A stretch of 64,000 nucleotides of DNA from JARBAU01 sp040414675 (GTDB lineage Archaea; Thermoproteota; Nitrososphaeria; Nitrososphaerales; Nitrososphaeraceae), in assembly GCA_040414675.1 (NCBI GenBank), contig JBEDUN010000007.1, forward strand, positions 75,659 through 139,658. The letters run 5' to 3'. Position numbers and translations under genes: made by a program. This document shows, piece by piece, positions 8,985 through 18,021 of the stretch. Under the pieces are notes generated by a model. The model worked only from the letters and a program-made list of their open reading frames with translations. It was not told the DNA's origin and did not search any database. Position 1 is the first letter of the stretch. Each line of letters opens with the position of its first letter.

Positions 8985-9226
8985 CTCCAGCGAATAACAC
9001 TTATGTTAAATCTCATCTGTATTAGCTGAAGCACAATCTAAACATCAAAGGTACTCTTGTTCAGTAATTTCTAAAGGTTAAAGTTAATTATACAAGCAAA
9101 ATAGATTATTATTGCAATATTAATCTTAGGTTTGGATTAATCAAAGATAACAATAGTTGGGAAAAAGTCTCCAACTTCTGAAACTTAAACGTTAAAGGTT
9201 GAGAAATTGAGATAACTAATTATCTA

Positions 9227-10192
9227 TTAATGATCTATTCTAAGAGACTCGAGAAGTTTGCTTATGTCTGCAGATGGCAAATTGTTGTGGTCCATTATCG
9301 ACTGTTTTGCTGGAGGATTGCTTATGTAACTTGGGATCTTAGAATCAATTCGCTCCTTGTACGAAGGAACGAGTTCGTTTTGATAGAATACCCCAATTGG
9401 GATCTTGTCATCCCACTCGTCAGACTTTTGAATAGCCTGCATCATTTTAGGATACGTCTCTTCTGTATTAACGTATCCATCGTAACCTGTGTCCTCAAGC
9501 TTGTATATTCTGGGTTTCTGTTTATGAGTGATCTCGTCGAAATTGTTCATTCCTTGATACCATTCGCGTGTATTGATATCGTTGTATGTAGGGCATGGTT
9601 GAAGGACGTCCAAATAAGCAAGCCCTGCGTGTTGTATGGATTTCTTAATCAATTCTTTGAGATGTTTCACGTCATAGGAATAGCCACGTGCAATGAAAGT
9701 AAATCCGGAGACTATAGCAAGTGCGATAGGGTTAACTGAATTATTTACATTTGGATTAGGCAGTGACTTAGTCTTCATACCTAACTTTAGTGTAGGTGCT
9801 GCTTGTCCTTTTGTCAAGCCATAAACCCCATTGTTAAAGACAATATAAGTTAGGTCGATGTTTCTTCTTCCTGCGCTTACGAAATGACCCGCTCCGATGC
9901 CCAGACCATCTCCATCGCCGCCTACAGCAATAACTTCTAGATCTGGATTAGCTAGCTTTGCACCTTGAGCAAATGGTAAAACTCTTCCATGTAAGGTATG
10001 TATACCGTTTGTATTGATGAAGTGAGGAGTTTTACCCGAACATCCTATTCCAGAAAATATAGCAGATTTATAGGCAGGGATTTGAAGATCTGCAAGGGCC
10101 ATTTGAATAGCATTAAGAATCCCAAAATCACCACATCCAGGACACCAATCGTTGTGAACATTCGTTTTGTAATCTGCAAATTTAAGTGCCAT
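9227..10192 (-). CDS. 2-oxoacid:ferredoxin oxidoreductase, beta subunit
   Basis: The 321-residue thiamine-diphosphate subunit. CPGCGDFG (about 18-25) gives cluster cysteines and a nucleotide-binding glycine, GIGCSG (about 48-53) carries another cysteine, and GGDGDGLGIGAGHF through to FNNGVYG (about 92-125) is the ThDP/Mg motif (GDG...NN). The enzyme oxidatively decarboxylates 2-oxoacids (pyruvate or 2-oxoglutarate) to acyl-CoA and passes electrons to ferredoxin. It works in both directions in the reductive and biosynthetic metabolism of thaumarchaea. It overlaps the alpha subunit by 11 bases, so the two are translationally coupled. Confidence 0.95.
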   Translation of the reverse strand: MALKFADYKTNVHNDWCPGCGDFGILNAIQMALADLQIPAYKSAIFSGIGCSGKTPHFINTNGIHTLHGRVLPFAQGAKLANPDLEVIAVGGDGDGLGIGAGHFVSAGRRNIDLTYIVFNNGVYGLTKGQAAPTLKLGMKTKSLPNPNVNNSVNPIALAIVSGFTFIARGYSYDVKHLKELIKKSIQHAGLAYLDVLQPCPTYNDINTREWYQGMNNFDEITHKQKPRIYKLEDTGYDGYVNTEETYPKMMQAIQKSDEWDDKIPIGVFYQNELVPSYKERIDSKIPSYISNPPAKQSIMDHNNLPSADISKLLESLRIDH

Positions 10193-12149
10193 TTTCTAAG
10201 ACCTGTCTCCTTGGGGCATTCCCAGTAATAATATGCTTTATCGCATTATAAATCTCGCTAGAAGACATAGGCCGACCGTTATACTTTACTATTGAATAAT
10301 CGATTTTACGCTTCATATGTTGTTGAATTAGTGATGCGAGTTGTGAAGAATAATTCATTTCAACATCAACCAATGGTTTGGAACCATTTATCATAGTATC
10401 CACAAGGTCTGATGGAAATGGATGTAACAGACGAAGTTGAATAAATCTAACCTTCTCGCCCTCTTTGTTGAGCCGCTCCACTGCATCCACAATGGATCCC
10501 TTGGTAGAACCCCAACTTAGAATAGATAATGTGTTTTGATCGTCAACGTTGCCGTGCATAATTGCTTTATCTTCGTTAGGTATTTCTTCCAACGCGATCT
10601 TTAGCTTGCTCATACGTTTATTCATCATATTTATACGATTATAAGGATCTTCTGTAATATGACCCGCTTCAGTATGCTCGTCGCCCGTATTCCAAAATAT
10701 TCCATTATATGTTCCAAGAACTGCACGAGGAGAAATAGGGTTTTTGGCTATCTTAAACCTCAAGTATTTTTCATCTACTCCTTGTCCAGATATAGGAAGC
10801 TTGTCCACAATTTGGCCTCGATCTATTTTTATTCTGTGCTGGTCAAAATTTTTACATGTTGTAACACTATTTGCGATTGCCTTATCCAATAGATGGATTA
10901 CCGGCATTTGATATTTTTCAGCAAAGTTAAATGCCTTTATTGTATCGTAGAAACTCTCTTCTATATCACCCGAGGAAAATACGATCCTTGGGAACTCTCC
11001 GTGGCCAGCATGAATGGCAAATAATAGATCTCCTTGTTCATGTCTTGTAGGAAGCCCGGTTGCAGGCCCTGCTCTTTGATATAGAGATATTACTAGAGGT
11101 ACCTCATTGATGCCTGCCCACCCTAATGCTTCAACCATCAATGAGAAGCCTGGACCAGAAGTAGCAGTTGCTGAACGAGCACCAGTCAAAGCTCCTCCAA
11201 TTGCCATGGTTATTGCTGCGATTTCATCTTCGGTTTGTACCACTAAGATAGAACCTTCCTTACCATTCGTCTGCTCTAAAATTTGATTAGATTCCAGAAA
11301 TTCACTGTCATCACTTGCAGGAGTTATTGGATAATATGTTTGAAATCTGCATCCTGCCACAAGCTTCCCCAATGCTGAAGATTGATTACCTTGCACTAAG
11401 ATTGTGTTCGTCATTGGTTGCTTGCATTTCAACGTATGTCTAAATGGATCGGATTTAAACTGCTGCTCAACATGTCCGTATACAAAGTTGGCAGCCGAAA
11501 CATTGTTTTCAGCAATCTTTGGCTTGGCCCGAAATACATACCTAATGCACTCTGATAGTATACGTTGATCAAAATTGAGGACAGCCATTGACGCAGAAAG
11601 TGCCATCACATTAACTGTTCTTGTCACTTTGCTTAGCGTATGATCTCCAATTTGCTCTGCGAATTGTTTGAGCAGACTAAAGTATGGTATACCGTAAAGT
11701 TTAAGATTCTTCTCTTCGGCATATTCTAGCATACCTCTAACTGACAGTGGCCTTTCAGAAGCTTCGAGCATTTTTGAAATTCTCTCAACCGCGTATTCAT
11801 CAATAGTAGGCACTTCGTGAAGGCCTGTTTCGACTAAATCTGAATCATAAATGATCGCTCCTCCTTCTTTAACCTCCATAGCATGAACAAACACTGTCTC
11901 AGCATCAAAGGAAACCAAGAAATCAATGAGATCTACGTGTGAATGTATAGGTTCGTCAGAAACTCTTACTGTGAAATAACTGTGTTCACCTTTGATATTG
12001 GAATAGTATTCCCTATTGCCATAAACATTAAGTCCTGCTTGCGCACAAGCTCTAGAAAATATATTCGCGGCAGAATCAACACCACTGCCTTGTGCTCCAC
12101 CAATAACCCAAGTTATCGAGTTGTCTTCGTAATCAAATTGAGTCATCAC
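10182..12149 (-). CDS. 2-oxoacid:ferredoxin oxidoreductase, fused gamma-alpha subunit
   Basis: At 655 residues this is the fused form: an N-terminal gamma domain (about 1-190, with GGAQGSGVDSAANIF as the first glycine loop), followed by the alpha pyrimidine-binding domain (YYPITPASDDSEF near 275) and a transketolase-C-like domain. The motif YPITP is characteristic of 2-oxoacid:acceptor oxidoreductases. Substrate choice cannot be read from sequence. It lies between the beta subunit (overlapping) and a small Cys-rich gene 52 bases upstream. Confidence 0.95.
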   Translation of the reverse strand: MMTQFDYEDNSITWVIGGAQGSGVDSAANIFSRACAQAGLNVYGNREYYSNIKGEHSYFTVRVSDEPIHSHVDLIDFLVSFDAETVFVHAMEVKEGGAIIYDSDLVETGLHEVPTIDEYAVERISKMLEASERPLSVRGMLEYAEEKNLKLYGIPYFSLLKQFAEQIGDHTLSKVTRTVNVMALSASMAVLNFDQRILSECIRYVFRAKPKIAENNVSAANFVYGHVEQQFKSDPFRHTLKCKQPMTNTILVQGNQSSALGKLVAGCRFQTYYPITPASDDSEFLESNQILEQTNGKEGSILVVQTEDEIAAITMAIGGALTGARSATATSGPGFSLMVEALGWAGINEVPLVISLYQRAGPATGLPTRHEQGDLLFAIHAGHGEFPRIVFSSGDIEESFYDTIKAFNFAEKYQMPVIHLLDKAIANSVTTCKNFDQHRIKIDRGQIVDKLPISGQGVDEKYLRFKIAKNPISPRAVLGTYNGIFWNTGDEHTEAGHITEDPYNRINMMNKRMSKLKIALEEIPNEDKAIMHGNVDDQNTLSILSWGSTKGSIVDAVERLNKEGEKVRFIQLRLLHPFPSDLVDTMINGSKPLVDVEMNYSSQLASLIQQHMKRKIDYSIVKYNGRPMSSSEIYNAIKHIITGNAPRRQVLENGT

Positions 12150-12201
12150 TATAAATTTGACTTTTTCCTGCTTTTAATGGTTTAGTATTGTACCATCGGA
12201 C

Positions 12202-12348
12202 TCATCCCCCACCTGTAACAGCATCATACAAGCAGCATTCGCAGCTATCTAATTCGCCACAATATGGACACGCACACACACAAGCTTCCATCGAGTTTCC
12301 ACAATATTCACATAACGTTCCATCGACATTAGATCCTCTCTCAGTCAT
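12202..12348 (-). CDS. Cysteine-rich 48-residue protein upstream of the oxidoreductase
   Basis: A reading frame of 48 codons with nine cysteines: CEYC (13-16), CVCAC (23-27), PYC (30), then C36, C38 and C39, ending in TGGG. It resembles a small zinc- or iron-sulfur-binding protein. It has the same direction as the oxidoreductase genes and begins 52 bases before them, so it is probably the first gene of that operon. It could be a metal-cluster carrier or a rubredoxin-like electron partner. I do not recognise the family, and it is too short for normal gene-finding cut-offs. Confidence 0.65.
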   Translation of the reverse strand: MTERGSNVDGTLCEYCGNSMEACVCACPYCGELDSCECCLYDAVTGGG

Positions 12349-12517
12349 TTGGATTCGCTCCTTCTATCATGCACAATTACCGTTAATATATTTTTCAAGA
12401 TTGATGTAGAACTACGTACTGTGGAGTTATTGAAATAATCTTCTATCTTGATATTCTAGTTAATTTGTTCAGATTTGAAGACTAATCTCTATATAAGTGT
12501 CATAAGAAATCTTTCAC

Positions 12518-13474
12518 ATGGTAATATCTGTTGCTCAGCAAGAATCGCGGGCATCTAGATCCTTAGAGATTAGAAAATTATCTATCGACCGTGGAACAAC
12601 CCTACTTAAAAGGGGTTTTGCTCGTATGCAAAAACATGGCGTAATTATGGATATAACTAATGTTGAACAGGCTCAGATAGCAGAAGAGGCAGGTGCAGTG
12701 GCAGTTATGGTTCTAGACAAGCTACCATACGACATACGAAAAATGGGTGGTGTCGCTAGAACCGCTAGTGTAAATGTGATTAGTGAGATAATCGATAACA
12801 CTACTATCCCAGTTATGGCAAAATGTAGGATTGGCCATGTTTCTGAAGCTAAGCTCCTTCAAGGCGTCGGTGTTGATATGATCGATGAAAGCGAAGTGCT
12901 TACACCAGCAGACGAACATCGACATATATGGAAATGGGACTTTACTACACCATTCGTCAACGGTGCAAAGAATCTTGGCGAAGCACTACGTAGGGTCGAG
13001 GAAGGTTGTGCTATGATCAGAACCAAAGGTGAGCCTGGCACTGGCGATGTTGCAGAAGCTGTTTCACACATAAAATTGATGAATTATGAGATTCGCAAAG
13101 TTCAGTCCATACGTGGTGATAAGCAGGAATTGATAAAAGTAGCAAGAGAGATGGGGGCATCCTTTTCTCTGGTCGAGGAGGTTTCTCGTCTAGGAAAGTT
13201 ACCAGTCGTTAATTTCGCTGCTGGTGGTATATCGACTCCTGCAGATGCTGCTTTTCTCATGAATTTGGGATGCGATGGTGTGTTTGTCGGATCAGGTATC
13301 TTTAAAGCCAATGACGCCCCTCAACGAGCAAGAGCTATAGTGCTTGCAACATCGCACTTTGATAGACCTGAAATAATTGCCGAAGCGCAAAATATGATTG
13401 ACGAAAACAAGTCAATGCTCGGACTCGATACAAAAAATCTTGAGTTAAGAATGCAAGAAAGAGGACCGATTTGA
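12518..13474 (+). CDS. pdxS: Pyridoxal 5'-phosphate synthase, lyase subunit PdxS
   Basis: A (beta/alpha)8-barrel synthase of 318 residues. Conserved parts are RGFARMQKHGVIMD near the start, VMAKCRIGH (about 93-101, with the lysine that handles the pentose intermediate), TKGEPGTGD (phosphate loop, about 168-176) and the C-terminal barrel FVGSGIF. It makes PLP from ribose 5-phosphate, glyceraldehyde 3-phosphate and ammonia delivered by PdxT. Its stop codon overlaps the start of pdxT by four bases. Confidence 0.98.
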   Translation: MVISVAQQESRASRSLEIRKLSIDRGTTLLKRGFARMQKHGVIMDITNVEQAQIAEEAGAVAVMVLDKLPYDIRKMGGVARTASVNVISEIIDNTTIPVMAKCRIGHVSEAKLLQGVGVDMIDESEVLTPADEHRHIWKWDFTTPFVNGAKNLGEALRRVEEGCAMIRTKGEPGTGDVAEAVSHIKLMNYEIRKVQSIRGDKQELIKVAREMGASFSLVEEVSRLGKLPVVNFAAGGISTPADAAFLMNLGCDGVFVGSGIFKANDAPQRARAIVLATSHFDRPEIIAEAQNMIDENKSMLGLDTKNLELRMQERGPI

Positions 13475-14082
13475 GTAATTCGATTAATATCGGAATTTTG
13501 GGACTTCAGGGTGATATCGAAGAAAACATCATCTGTACCAAATCAGCATTGAAGAAAGCTAGACTAAATGGAGAGATAAATTCAGTTCGTTATTCTGAAG
13601 ACATTGAAAAGCTAGATGCAATGATAATTCCTGGCGGTGAGAGTACTGTAATGAGTTCACTTATTTCTGCAAAAGCCTTTGATTCTATCAAGAGAAGAAT
13701 TTCGGAAGGTATGCCAGTTCTGGGCATATGCGCAGGTATGATATTACTTTCTAAAAGTGCATATGATCGGGTCGTAGGTGATAGAAAGCAAAATTTATTG
13801 TCAGCTTTGGATATTACCATTGAAAGGAATGCCTTTGGTAGACAAAACGATTCCTTTGAAACCTATTTGAGTATACCTCTAATTGGTAAAAGTAAGGTGA
13901 AGGCGATTTTTATTAGAGCTCCTATAGTAAGGGAAGTAGGCAGAGGAGTGGAAGTAGTAGCTAAGTTTGAGGACAAGATTGTTGCTGTAAAGCAGGATAA
14001 TATTATCGGAACCTCATTTCATCCCGAGTTAAGTGATGATAGACTATTTTTGTTGTTTTTAAAGCGCGCATTTAAGGTTTAA
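13471..14082 (+). CDS. pdxT: Pyridoxal 5'-phosphate synthase, glutaminase subunit PdxT
   Basis: A class I glutamine amidotransferase of 203 residues: GILGLQGDIEENI at the start, PGGESTVM (about 50-57), nucleophile Cys in GICAGM (about 85-90) and the His-Pro-Glu of the triad near the end (FHPELSDD). It supplies ammonia to PdxS. It starts at TTG inside the pdxS stop codon (ttga overlap), so translation is coupled. Confidence 0.97.
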   Translation: MSNSINIGILGLQGDIEENIICTKSALKKARLNGEINSVRYSEDIEKLDAMIIPGGESTVMSSLISAKAFDSIKRRISEGMPVLGICAGMILLSKSAYDRVVGDRKQNLLSALDITIERNAFGRQNDSFETYLSIPLIGKSKVKAIFIRAPIVREVGRGVEVVAKFEDKIVAVKQDNIIGTSFHPELSDDRLFLLFLKRAFKV

Positions 14083-14118
14083 TCCTTATGTGAGGACATG
14101 TGAAAATTAATTCAAATA

Positions 14119-14236
14119 TGCGGGGGGTGGGATTCGAACCCACGAACCGCTAAAGGACGGGATAACCCATTGTAAGATCTTAAGTCCCGCGTCTCCAATT
14201 ATAGGATAATATTTGGCCGGGCTCTACAACCCCCGC
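14119..14236 (-). tRNA. tRNA-Leu(TAA) with anticodon intron and an insertion in the D-arm region
   Basis: Acceptor arms GCGGGGG/CCCCCGC and T arm (cgtgggttcgaatcccac) are intact. The anticodon TAA is at 14180-14182. After G37 a 15-nt insertion (14164-14178) must be removed to join A38 and the stem cggga/tcccg, which is the canonical 37/38 intron position. A further 16-18 nt between the D loop and the anticodon stem contains a perfect 5-bp inverted repeat (attat...ataat, 14198-14210) and makes the gene too long even after removing the first intron. This looks like a second, non-canonical intron, though its exact ends are uncertain. No CCA is encoded. Confidence 0.9.
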
Positions 14237-14493
14237 ATTGTACCTCAAATAACTAAGAACACGTAATTAAAACCTTGAGTTGTCCATTGTCTATTCGTCA
14301 GAATTTTGAAGTGCTATCACAAGTTAAACTCTATAGGGTAAACATGATTCTACCATCTAAAGGTCTACAAACGAAAATCGTACATTCACATTTACCTTAC
14401 TATTTGATCTAATCTTCGGTGGTATTTGAACAAGTAAATCGAATAGAGGATAACAACATTAATGAAGCCCCGTTGTCATGTAGAATTCTTATT

Positions 14494-14567
14494 GCCTTGG
14501 TAGCTCAGCCTGGTAGAGCGTTGCCTTGGTAAGGCAAAGGTCCCGGGTCCAAATCCCGGCCAAGGCT
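14494..14567 (+). tRNA. tRNA-Thr(GGT)
   Basis: A normal 74-nt cloverleaf without intron: acceptor gccttgg/ccaaggc, D arm gctcagcctggtagagc, anticodon stem ttgcc/ggcaa with loop ttggtaa (anticodon GGT at 14528-14530) and T arm cccgggtccaaatcccgg. Confidence 0.95.
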
Positions 14568-15517
14568 ACCATGTTATACTGGGTCGGTTTTTACAATTGG
14601 ACGTGCATCGTTGATTTTACATTAGATATAAGATTGGATGTAATTCTTAATAATATATGGTAGGTAACTATTTCACTGAGAATATTGAGTAATTTTACCT
14701 TTATCTCTGAATGGCTATTTTCCTCTTTCATTGCCTTTGGTACATTTCTCTTGAAATCGAGATCGCGTATAATATTTGTATTTTAGTATTGGATAATCGT
14801 TCAAACCCCTTTTCGCTTAACTCTGGAGGTAACTGCCTTAACATTATAAAACGGAATTTCATTCTTGCTATTACAAGACTTTTCTCTAAGTGTTAGGACG
14901 AAAATCGCTCAATTCTTAGATATGGATCATATGTTACTAACAAAGATACATCATTGAAAGAAGGAATTATTGTAATGTCTATCCCTGAAGTGACCACCGA
15001 TATTAAATATTACCTCGTATGACGGCTTTAAATAATTTTTACGAATTTTTCCTGTAGATACTAAATACAGTACTTGCGACAGTAATTGAGAAATCTTCTC
15101 ACGCAACCAAGATACTCACGATGAAGAAATGCCATAGTTCGAACAATAAAAACAACTCAAAGTGATTATTTTTTTAAGAATCCTATTTAAAATTATTAGG
15201 TATTAAGATTCTACGTAAAGCTTAATGCCAATTTAGATTAGAATTGAATCCTAGATAAAATAATAATTTTAGTGTACATAATGCGTCAGCAAGGTCCAGG
15301 ATGCTATAGAACATGTATTAGTTGAATATGAGGACTAGTTCAACTCACCTTAAAACTATGTTTTGAAGCTATTGTAGAATAATCAAAGTTACTTTTACTA
15401 CCCAAACTGCTTATTGAGTTGAGAAGTATTACATGTATAAATTGACTTGAATATCAAGATATGTTCTTTGTATACTCGTTTCTATTACGGAGTCTCTAGT
15501 TTATTACTATGGTTAAA
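14568..15517. other. Gene-free stretch of about 950 bases
   Basis: AT-rich, between the tRNA-Thr and the CBS-pair gene. The only frame over 60 codons (14711-14896) has no sensible composition. I found no RNA gene, repeat or decayed gene here. Confidence 0.4.
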
Positions 15518-15979
15518 TCACTTACTGACACTATCTACGTCTTTCATAGACTCTATTATTCTTGCATTAACTTCGTCCATGTCTAGATTATTTTTTAAAT
15601 ATCCTACGAAATTGCTTGGAGTGATTATACCTACAGGCTTATTTGACTCATCGTCCTGTACCACTAACAAATGCCTAACATTATTTTGTAACATTATATC
15701 AGCTGCGACATCTATTTGTGAATCAGCTTCGATAGTTACTAGAGCAGATGACATTAGGTGCTGAACAGTAGTTAGCTTACTACTAGCATCATGTACACAG
15801 ATTCTCCAAACTAAATCCCGCTCGGTGATTATTCCTATTGCATTCCCATTTTCATCAGTTACAACTAACGAGCTAATCCTCTTGTCACTCATCTTTTTTG
15901 CAGCTTCCTGAGCACTGGAAGAGGACTTTATGGTCTCTAACTTTTGAGTCATCAGATCTGCGATCGAAGGTGTCGCCAT
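15518..15979 (-). CDS. Protein with two CBS domains
   Basis: A stand-alone CBS pair of 153 residues: the first CBS domain at about 8-65 (SSLVVTDENGNAIGIITERDLV), the second at about 72-135 (RHLLVVQDDESNKPVGIITPSNFV). Such modules bind adenosine nucleotides and act as energy or ionic sensors attached to partner proteins. A TATA box at about 16003-16012 precedes the ATG by about 29 nt, suggesting a leaderless mRNA. No partner gene is adjacent, and the target is unknown. Confidence 0.9.
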   Translation of the reverse strand: MATPSIADLMTQKLETIKSSSSAQEAAKKMSDKRISSLVVTDENGNAIGIITERDLVWRICVHDASSKLTTVQHLMSSALVTIEADSQIDVAADIMLQNNVRHLLVVQDDESNKPVGIITPSNFVGYLKNNLDMDEVNARIIESMKDVDSVSK

Positions 15980-16318
15980 TCTTCAGAATCAGTGAAGTTG
16001 TATCTATATAAATATTCGCAATCGGCTGTATAAAATTGAGTTCAATTTGAGTCTATTGTTACGTTCAATCAATTCATCATTGTCCTAGAAATATATCAAA
16101 ATATCCAAAATATTGGTAGAGGATGGTTCTGGAGGTTCCTCCCGACCGTGGCAATTAATTAAAAAATTACTTTTGAAGTAGCATTAAACCTGATCGAAAA
16201 TTTGATCGATATTGATATTCAATATTTGAAACATTTCCATATCGAGTCTAAAAAACTGGAACGAAATGTATGCCAAAAATAGCTATTCTTATATCTAACC
16301 GTGAGGAATTATTATAAA
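15980..16318. other. Intergenic region with divergent promoters
   Basis: Holds the TATA box for the CBS gene (about 16003-16012, minus) and one for the zinc-ribbon gene (about 16288-16294, plus). A small GGAGG-TT-CCTCC hairpin is at 16131-16142. No coding frame. Confidence 0.4.
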
Positions 16319-16552
16319 TTGGTAACTGAGGCATACTGCGTGAAATGTAAATCTAAAAGAAACATGAAAGATGACAAGCAAATAACGATGAAAAATGGTC
16401 GGCCAGCCATTACTGGAATATGTCCTACATGTGGTACAAAAATGTTCAAAATAGGAGGCGGAAGCACCAAAGTTGCCGCGAAAGTAAAACCCGCCAGTAA
16501 AAAGGCTGTGAAAAAGACCACTAAAACGAAAGCAAAGAATAAAAGGAAATAG
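16319..16552 (+). CDS. Zinc-ribbon protein, DUF5679-like
   Basis: Seventy-seven residues: an N-terminal zinc ribbon with CVKC and CPTC pairs separated by the stretch TMKNGRPAITGI, then a basic alanine/lysine tail (about 48-77) like those of nucleic-acid-binding proteins. The ribbon matches short archaeal DUF5679-type proteins that begin VTEAYCVKC. The start is a decision between GTG at 16301 and TTG at 16319. The TTG fits both the family N terminus and the TATA box near 16291, which predicts transcription starting at about 16318. It probably binds RNA or DNA, but no process is known. Confidence 0.8.
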   Translation: MVTEAYCVKCKSKRNMKDDKQITMKNGRPAITGICPTCGTKMFKIGGGSTKVAAKVKPASKKAVKKTTKTKAKNKRK

Positions 16553-16867
16553 ATCTGTTATATTTTTTGCTTTAGATCGAACTTGGCTCGATCGTTCAAC
16601 CTATTTTTAGATTTATGCAAATTATGCGTTATTGACAAGAGAGTTTAATTATATTGTCTTAAGCTTAAAAACAAGTGATTTATGACACTCGAGAAATTGA
16701 GCATACAAATCGAACATATTATTCTTTGGGCGTGCATTCGACATACATCATGAAACTACATCTACAATTAAAATCTAAGATGATTGTCACTTAAGTCAGA
16801 TCAAGCTCTCTAGCAACTATATCTGTTCACAATGGCATTGATCAATTTCAAGGAGGATAAAATGTAA
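16553..16867. other. Gene-free stretch
   Basis: About 315 bases. A clear Shine-Dalgarno sequence (aaggagg) is present at the right end for the following gene. Otherwise nothing recognisable. Confidence 0.4.
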
Positions 16868-17332
16868 TTGGACTACTCTAATGGGATTTACAAAACGTAC
16901 AGAATAACGATTTATTTTGAATCTGACCAAGGACCATTGCATCTTGGTCATGCAATTTCTAGTATGATGGAAACAAATAATTCAATTATTGCAAATCGAA
17001 TTCTAAACGTCGAAGCTGAACAACAGGTTCTATTGGACGATGGGACATATGTTAACACTGAGTGTGAATTGAGCCGAATTGAAAACAAGAATCGAAGCAG
17101 CAAGATACAACTTTTTCAAAGGGAATACTCGTCCAGTAATCAACCCATTCCTAATACCATTCCTCGATCTCAAAGTCTCGCGCATAGGACTGAAGCAGAC
17201 GTCCTTTTCGCTTCAGATAAACTTTTTGAACCTGTATTAGAATCGAAGGATTCGTCACCTACATCGAACAAGTTGAGACGGATTGTAAAAGACGATATAA
17301 AACAAACTTCTATCCTGGAATATCTTGGATAA
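16868..17332 (+). CDS. Hypothetical protein
   Basis: A soluble protein of 154 residues that I do not recognise. The N-terminal third looks folded (RITIYFESDQGPLHLGHAI); the middle and C-terminal parts are rich in Ser, Asn and Arg and probably disordered, ending DDIKQTSILEYLG. It starts at TTG at 16868, with an aaggagg ribosome-binding site about 12 bases upstream. A nearby ATG at 16862 is immediately followed by a stop. This use of a strong Shine-Dalgarno contrasts with the leaderless genes around it. Confidence 0.6.
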   Translation: MDYSNGIYKTYRITIYFESDQGPLHLGHAISSMMETNNSIIANRILNVEAEQQVLLDDGTYVNTECELSRIENKNRSSKIQLFQREYSSSNQPIPNTIPRSQSLAHRTEADVLFASDKLFEPVLESKDSSPTSNKLRRIVKDDIKQTSILEYLG

Positions 17333-17637
17333 GATATCTCAATTGTATATGAGTTCAGTTCGGTTGGAATCTGTTCCTAATCCCTTTGACTATCAATCTC
17401 TTAACTATTGAATTGTATCACAAAGTAAGAATGACATAACCATGACAATATGTGTGATCGACCGAATTAGCAGACAATACTCTCTCTATTTTCTACCAGA
17501 TCTGACATCAGGATTAGATCAGAATATGGCTTCAGCTATTGAAAATATAGAATAATTTATGACTACACTTCAATATCACTTTAAAACTTTTCAGTTGAAT
17601 ATGTATAGGTAATTTTTTGTATAGCTAAATCCTAAAG

Positions 17638-17823
17638 TTGGTCCGAGGCAACAGAAATATAGGTATTGGTCTAATGAACCTTATGCCTAGTCATGGAGAT
17701 TATGACGAAAGTACCAAGTGTTGGTACTGCGAATATTGGATGACTAAAGAAGAATGGTTAGACATTCATGATTATTCTCCCAGTGAAGTTGCATCAAAAT
17801 ATCAAGATCCTGAACGATTGTAA
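17638..17823 (+). CDS. Small hypothetical protein with a CxxC pair
   Basis: Up to 61 residues, with CWYC (28-31) and a Trp/Asp-rich helix after it (MTKEEWLDIHDYSPSEVASKY). The long frame starts with TTG; ATG codons at 17674 and 17683 would give a 49- or 46-residue version holding the whole conserved-looking part. The residue use looks protein-like, and the CxxC hints at a half zinc site or redox motif. No family recognised. Confidence 0.45.
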   Translation: MVRGNRNIGIGLMNLMPSHGDYDESTKCWYCEYWMTKEEWLDIHDYSPSEVASKYQDPERL

Positions 17824-18021
17824 TTTAGGACGGACCGATTGTCATCAATTTTAGGAATTGAGACTATCCAATTGCTGATACCTCATGGATAAGCCACAAT
17901 TACAAAGCAATAATGGAATCTTGGGAACAGGATTAATGTTAGACGGTGTCTCAAAAGTCTCGAAAAGACTAGATGAATGATATAGCCTCCATACATAGTT
18001 TTCTATATTATGTAGATCTAT

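Noticed and set aside
9230..9739. 169-codon plus-strand frame
   Set aside because: Lies fully antisense to the oxidoreductase beta subunit; its length reflects codon use of the real gene.
12188..12409. 73-codon plus-strand frame
   Set aside because: Antisense to the Cys-rich protein gene, and rich in His/Pro/Tyr from complementing Cys codons.
16131..16142. GGAGG-TT-CCTCC hairpin
   Set aside because: Only five base pairs with a two-base loop, which cannot form properly, and no neighbouring structure.
17885..17980. 31-codon plus-strand frame (MDKPQLQSNNG...)
   Set aside because: No promoter or ribosome-binding site and too short to judge; may be real but cannot be supported.
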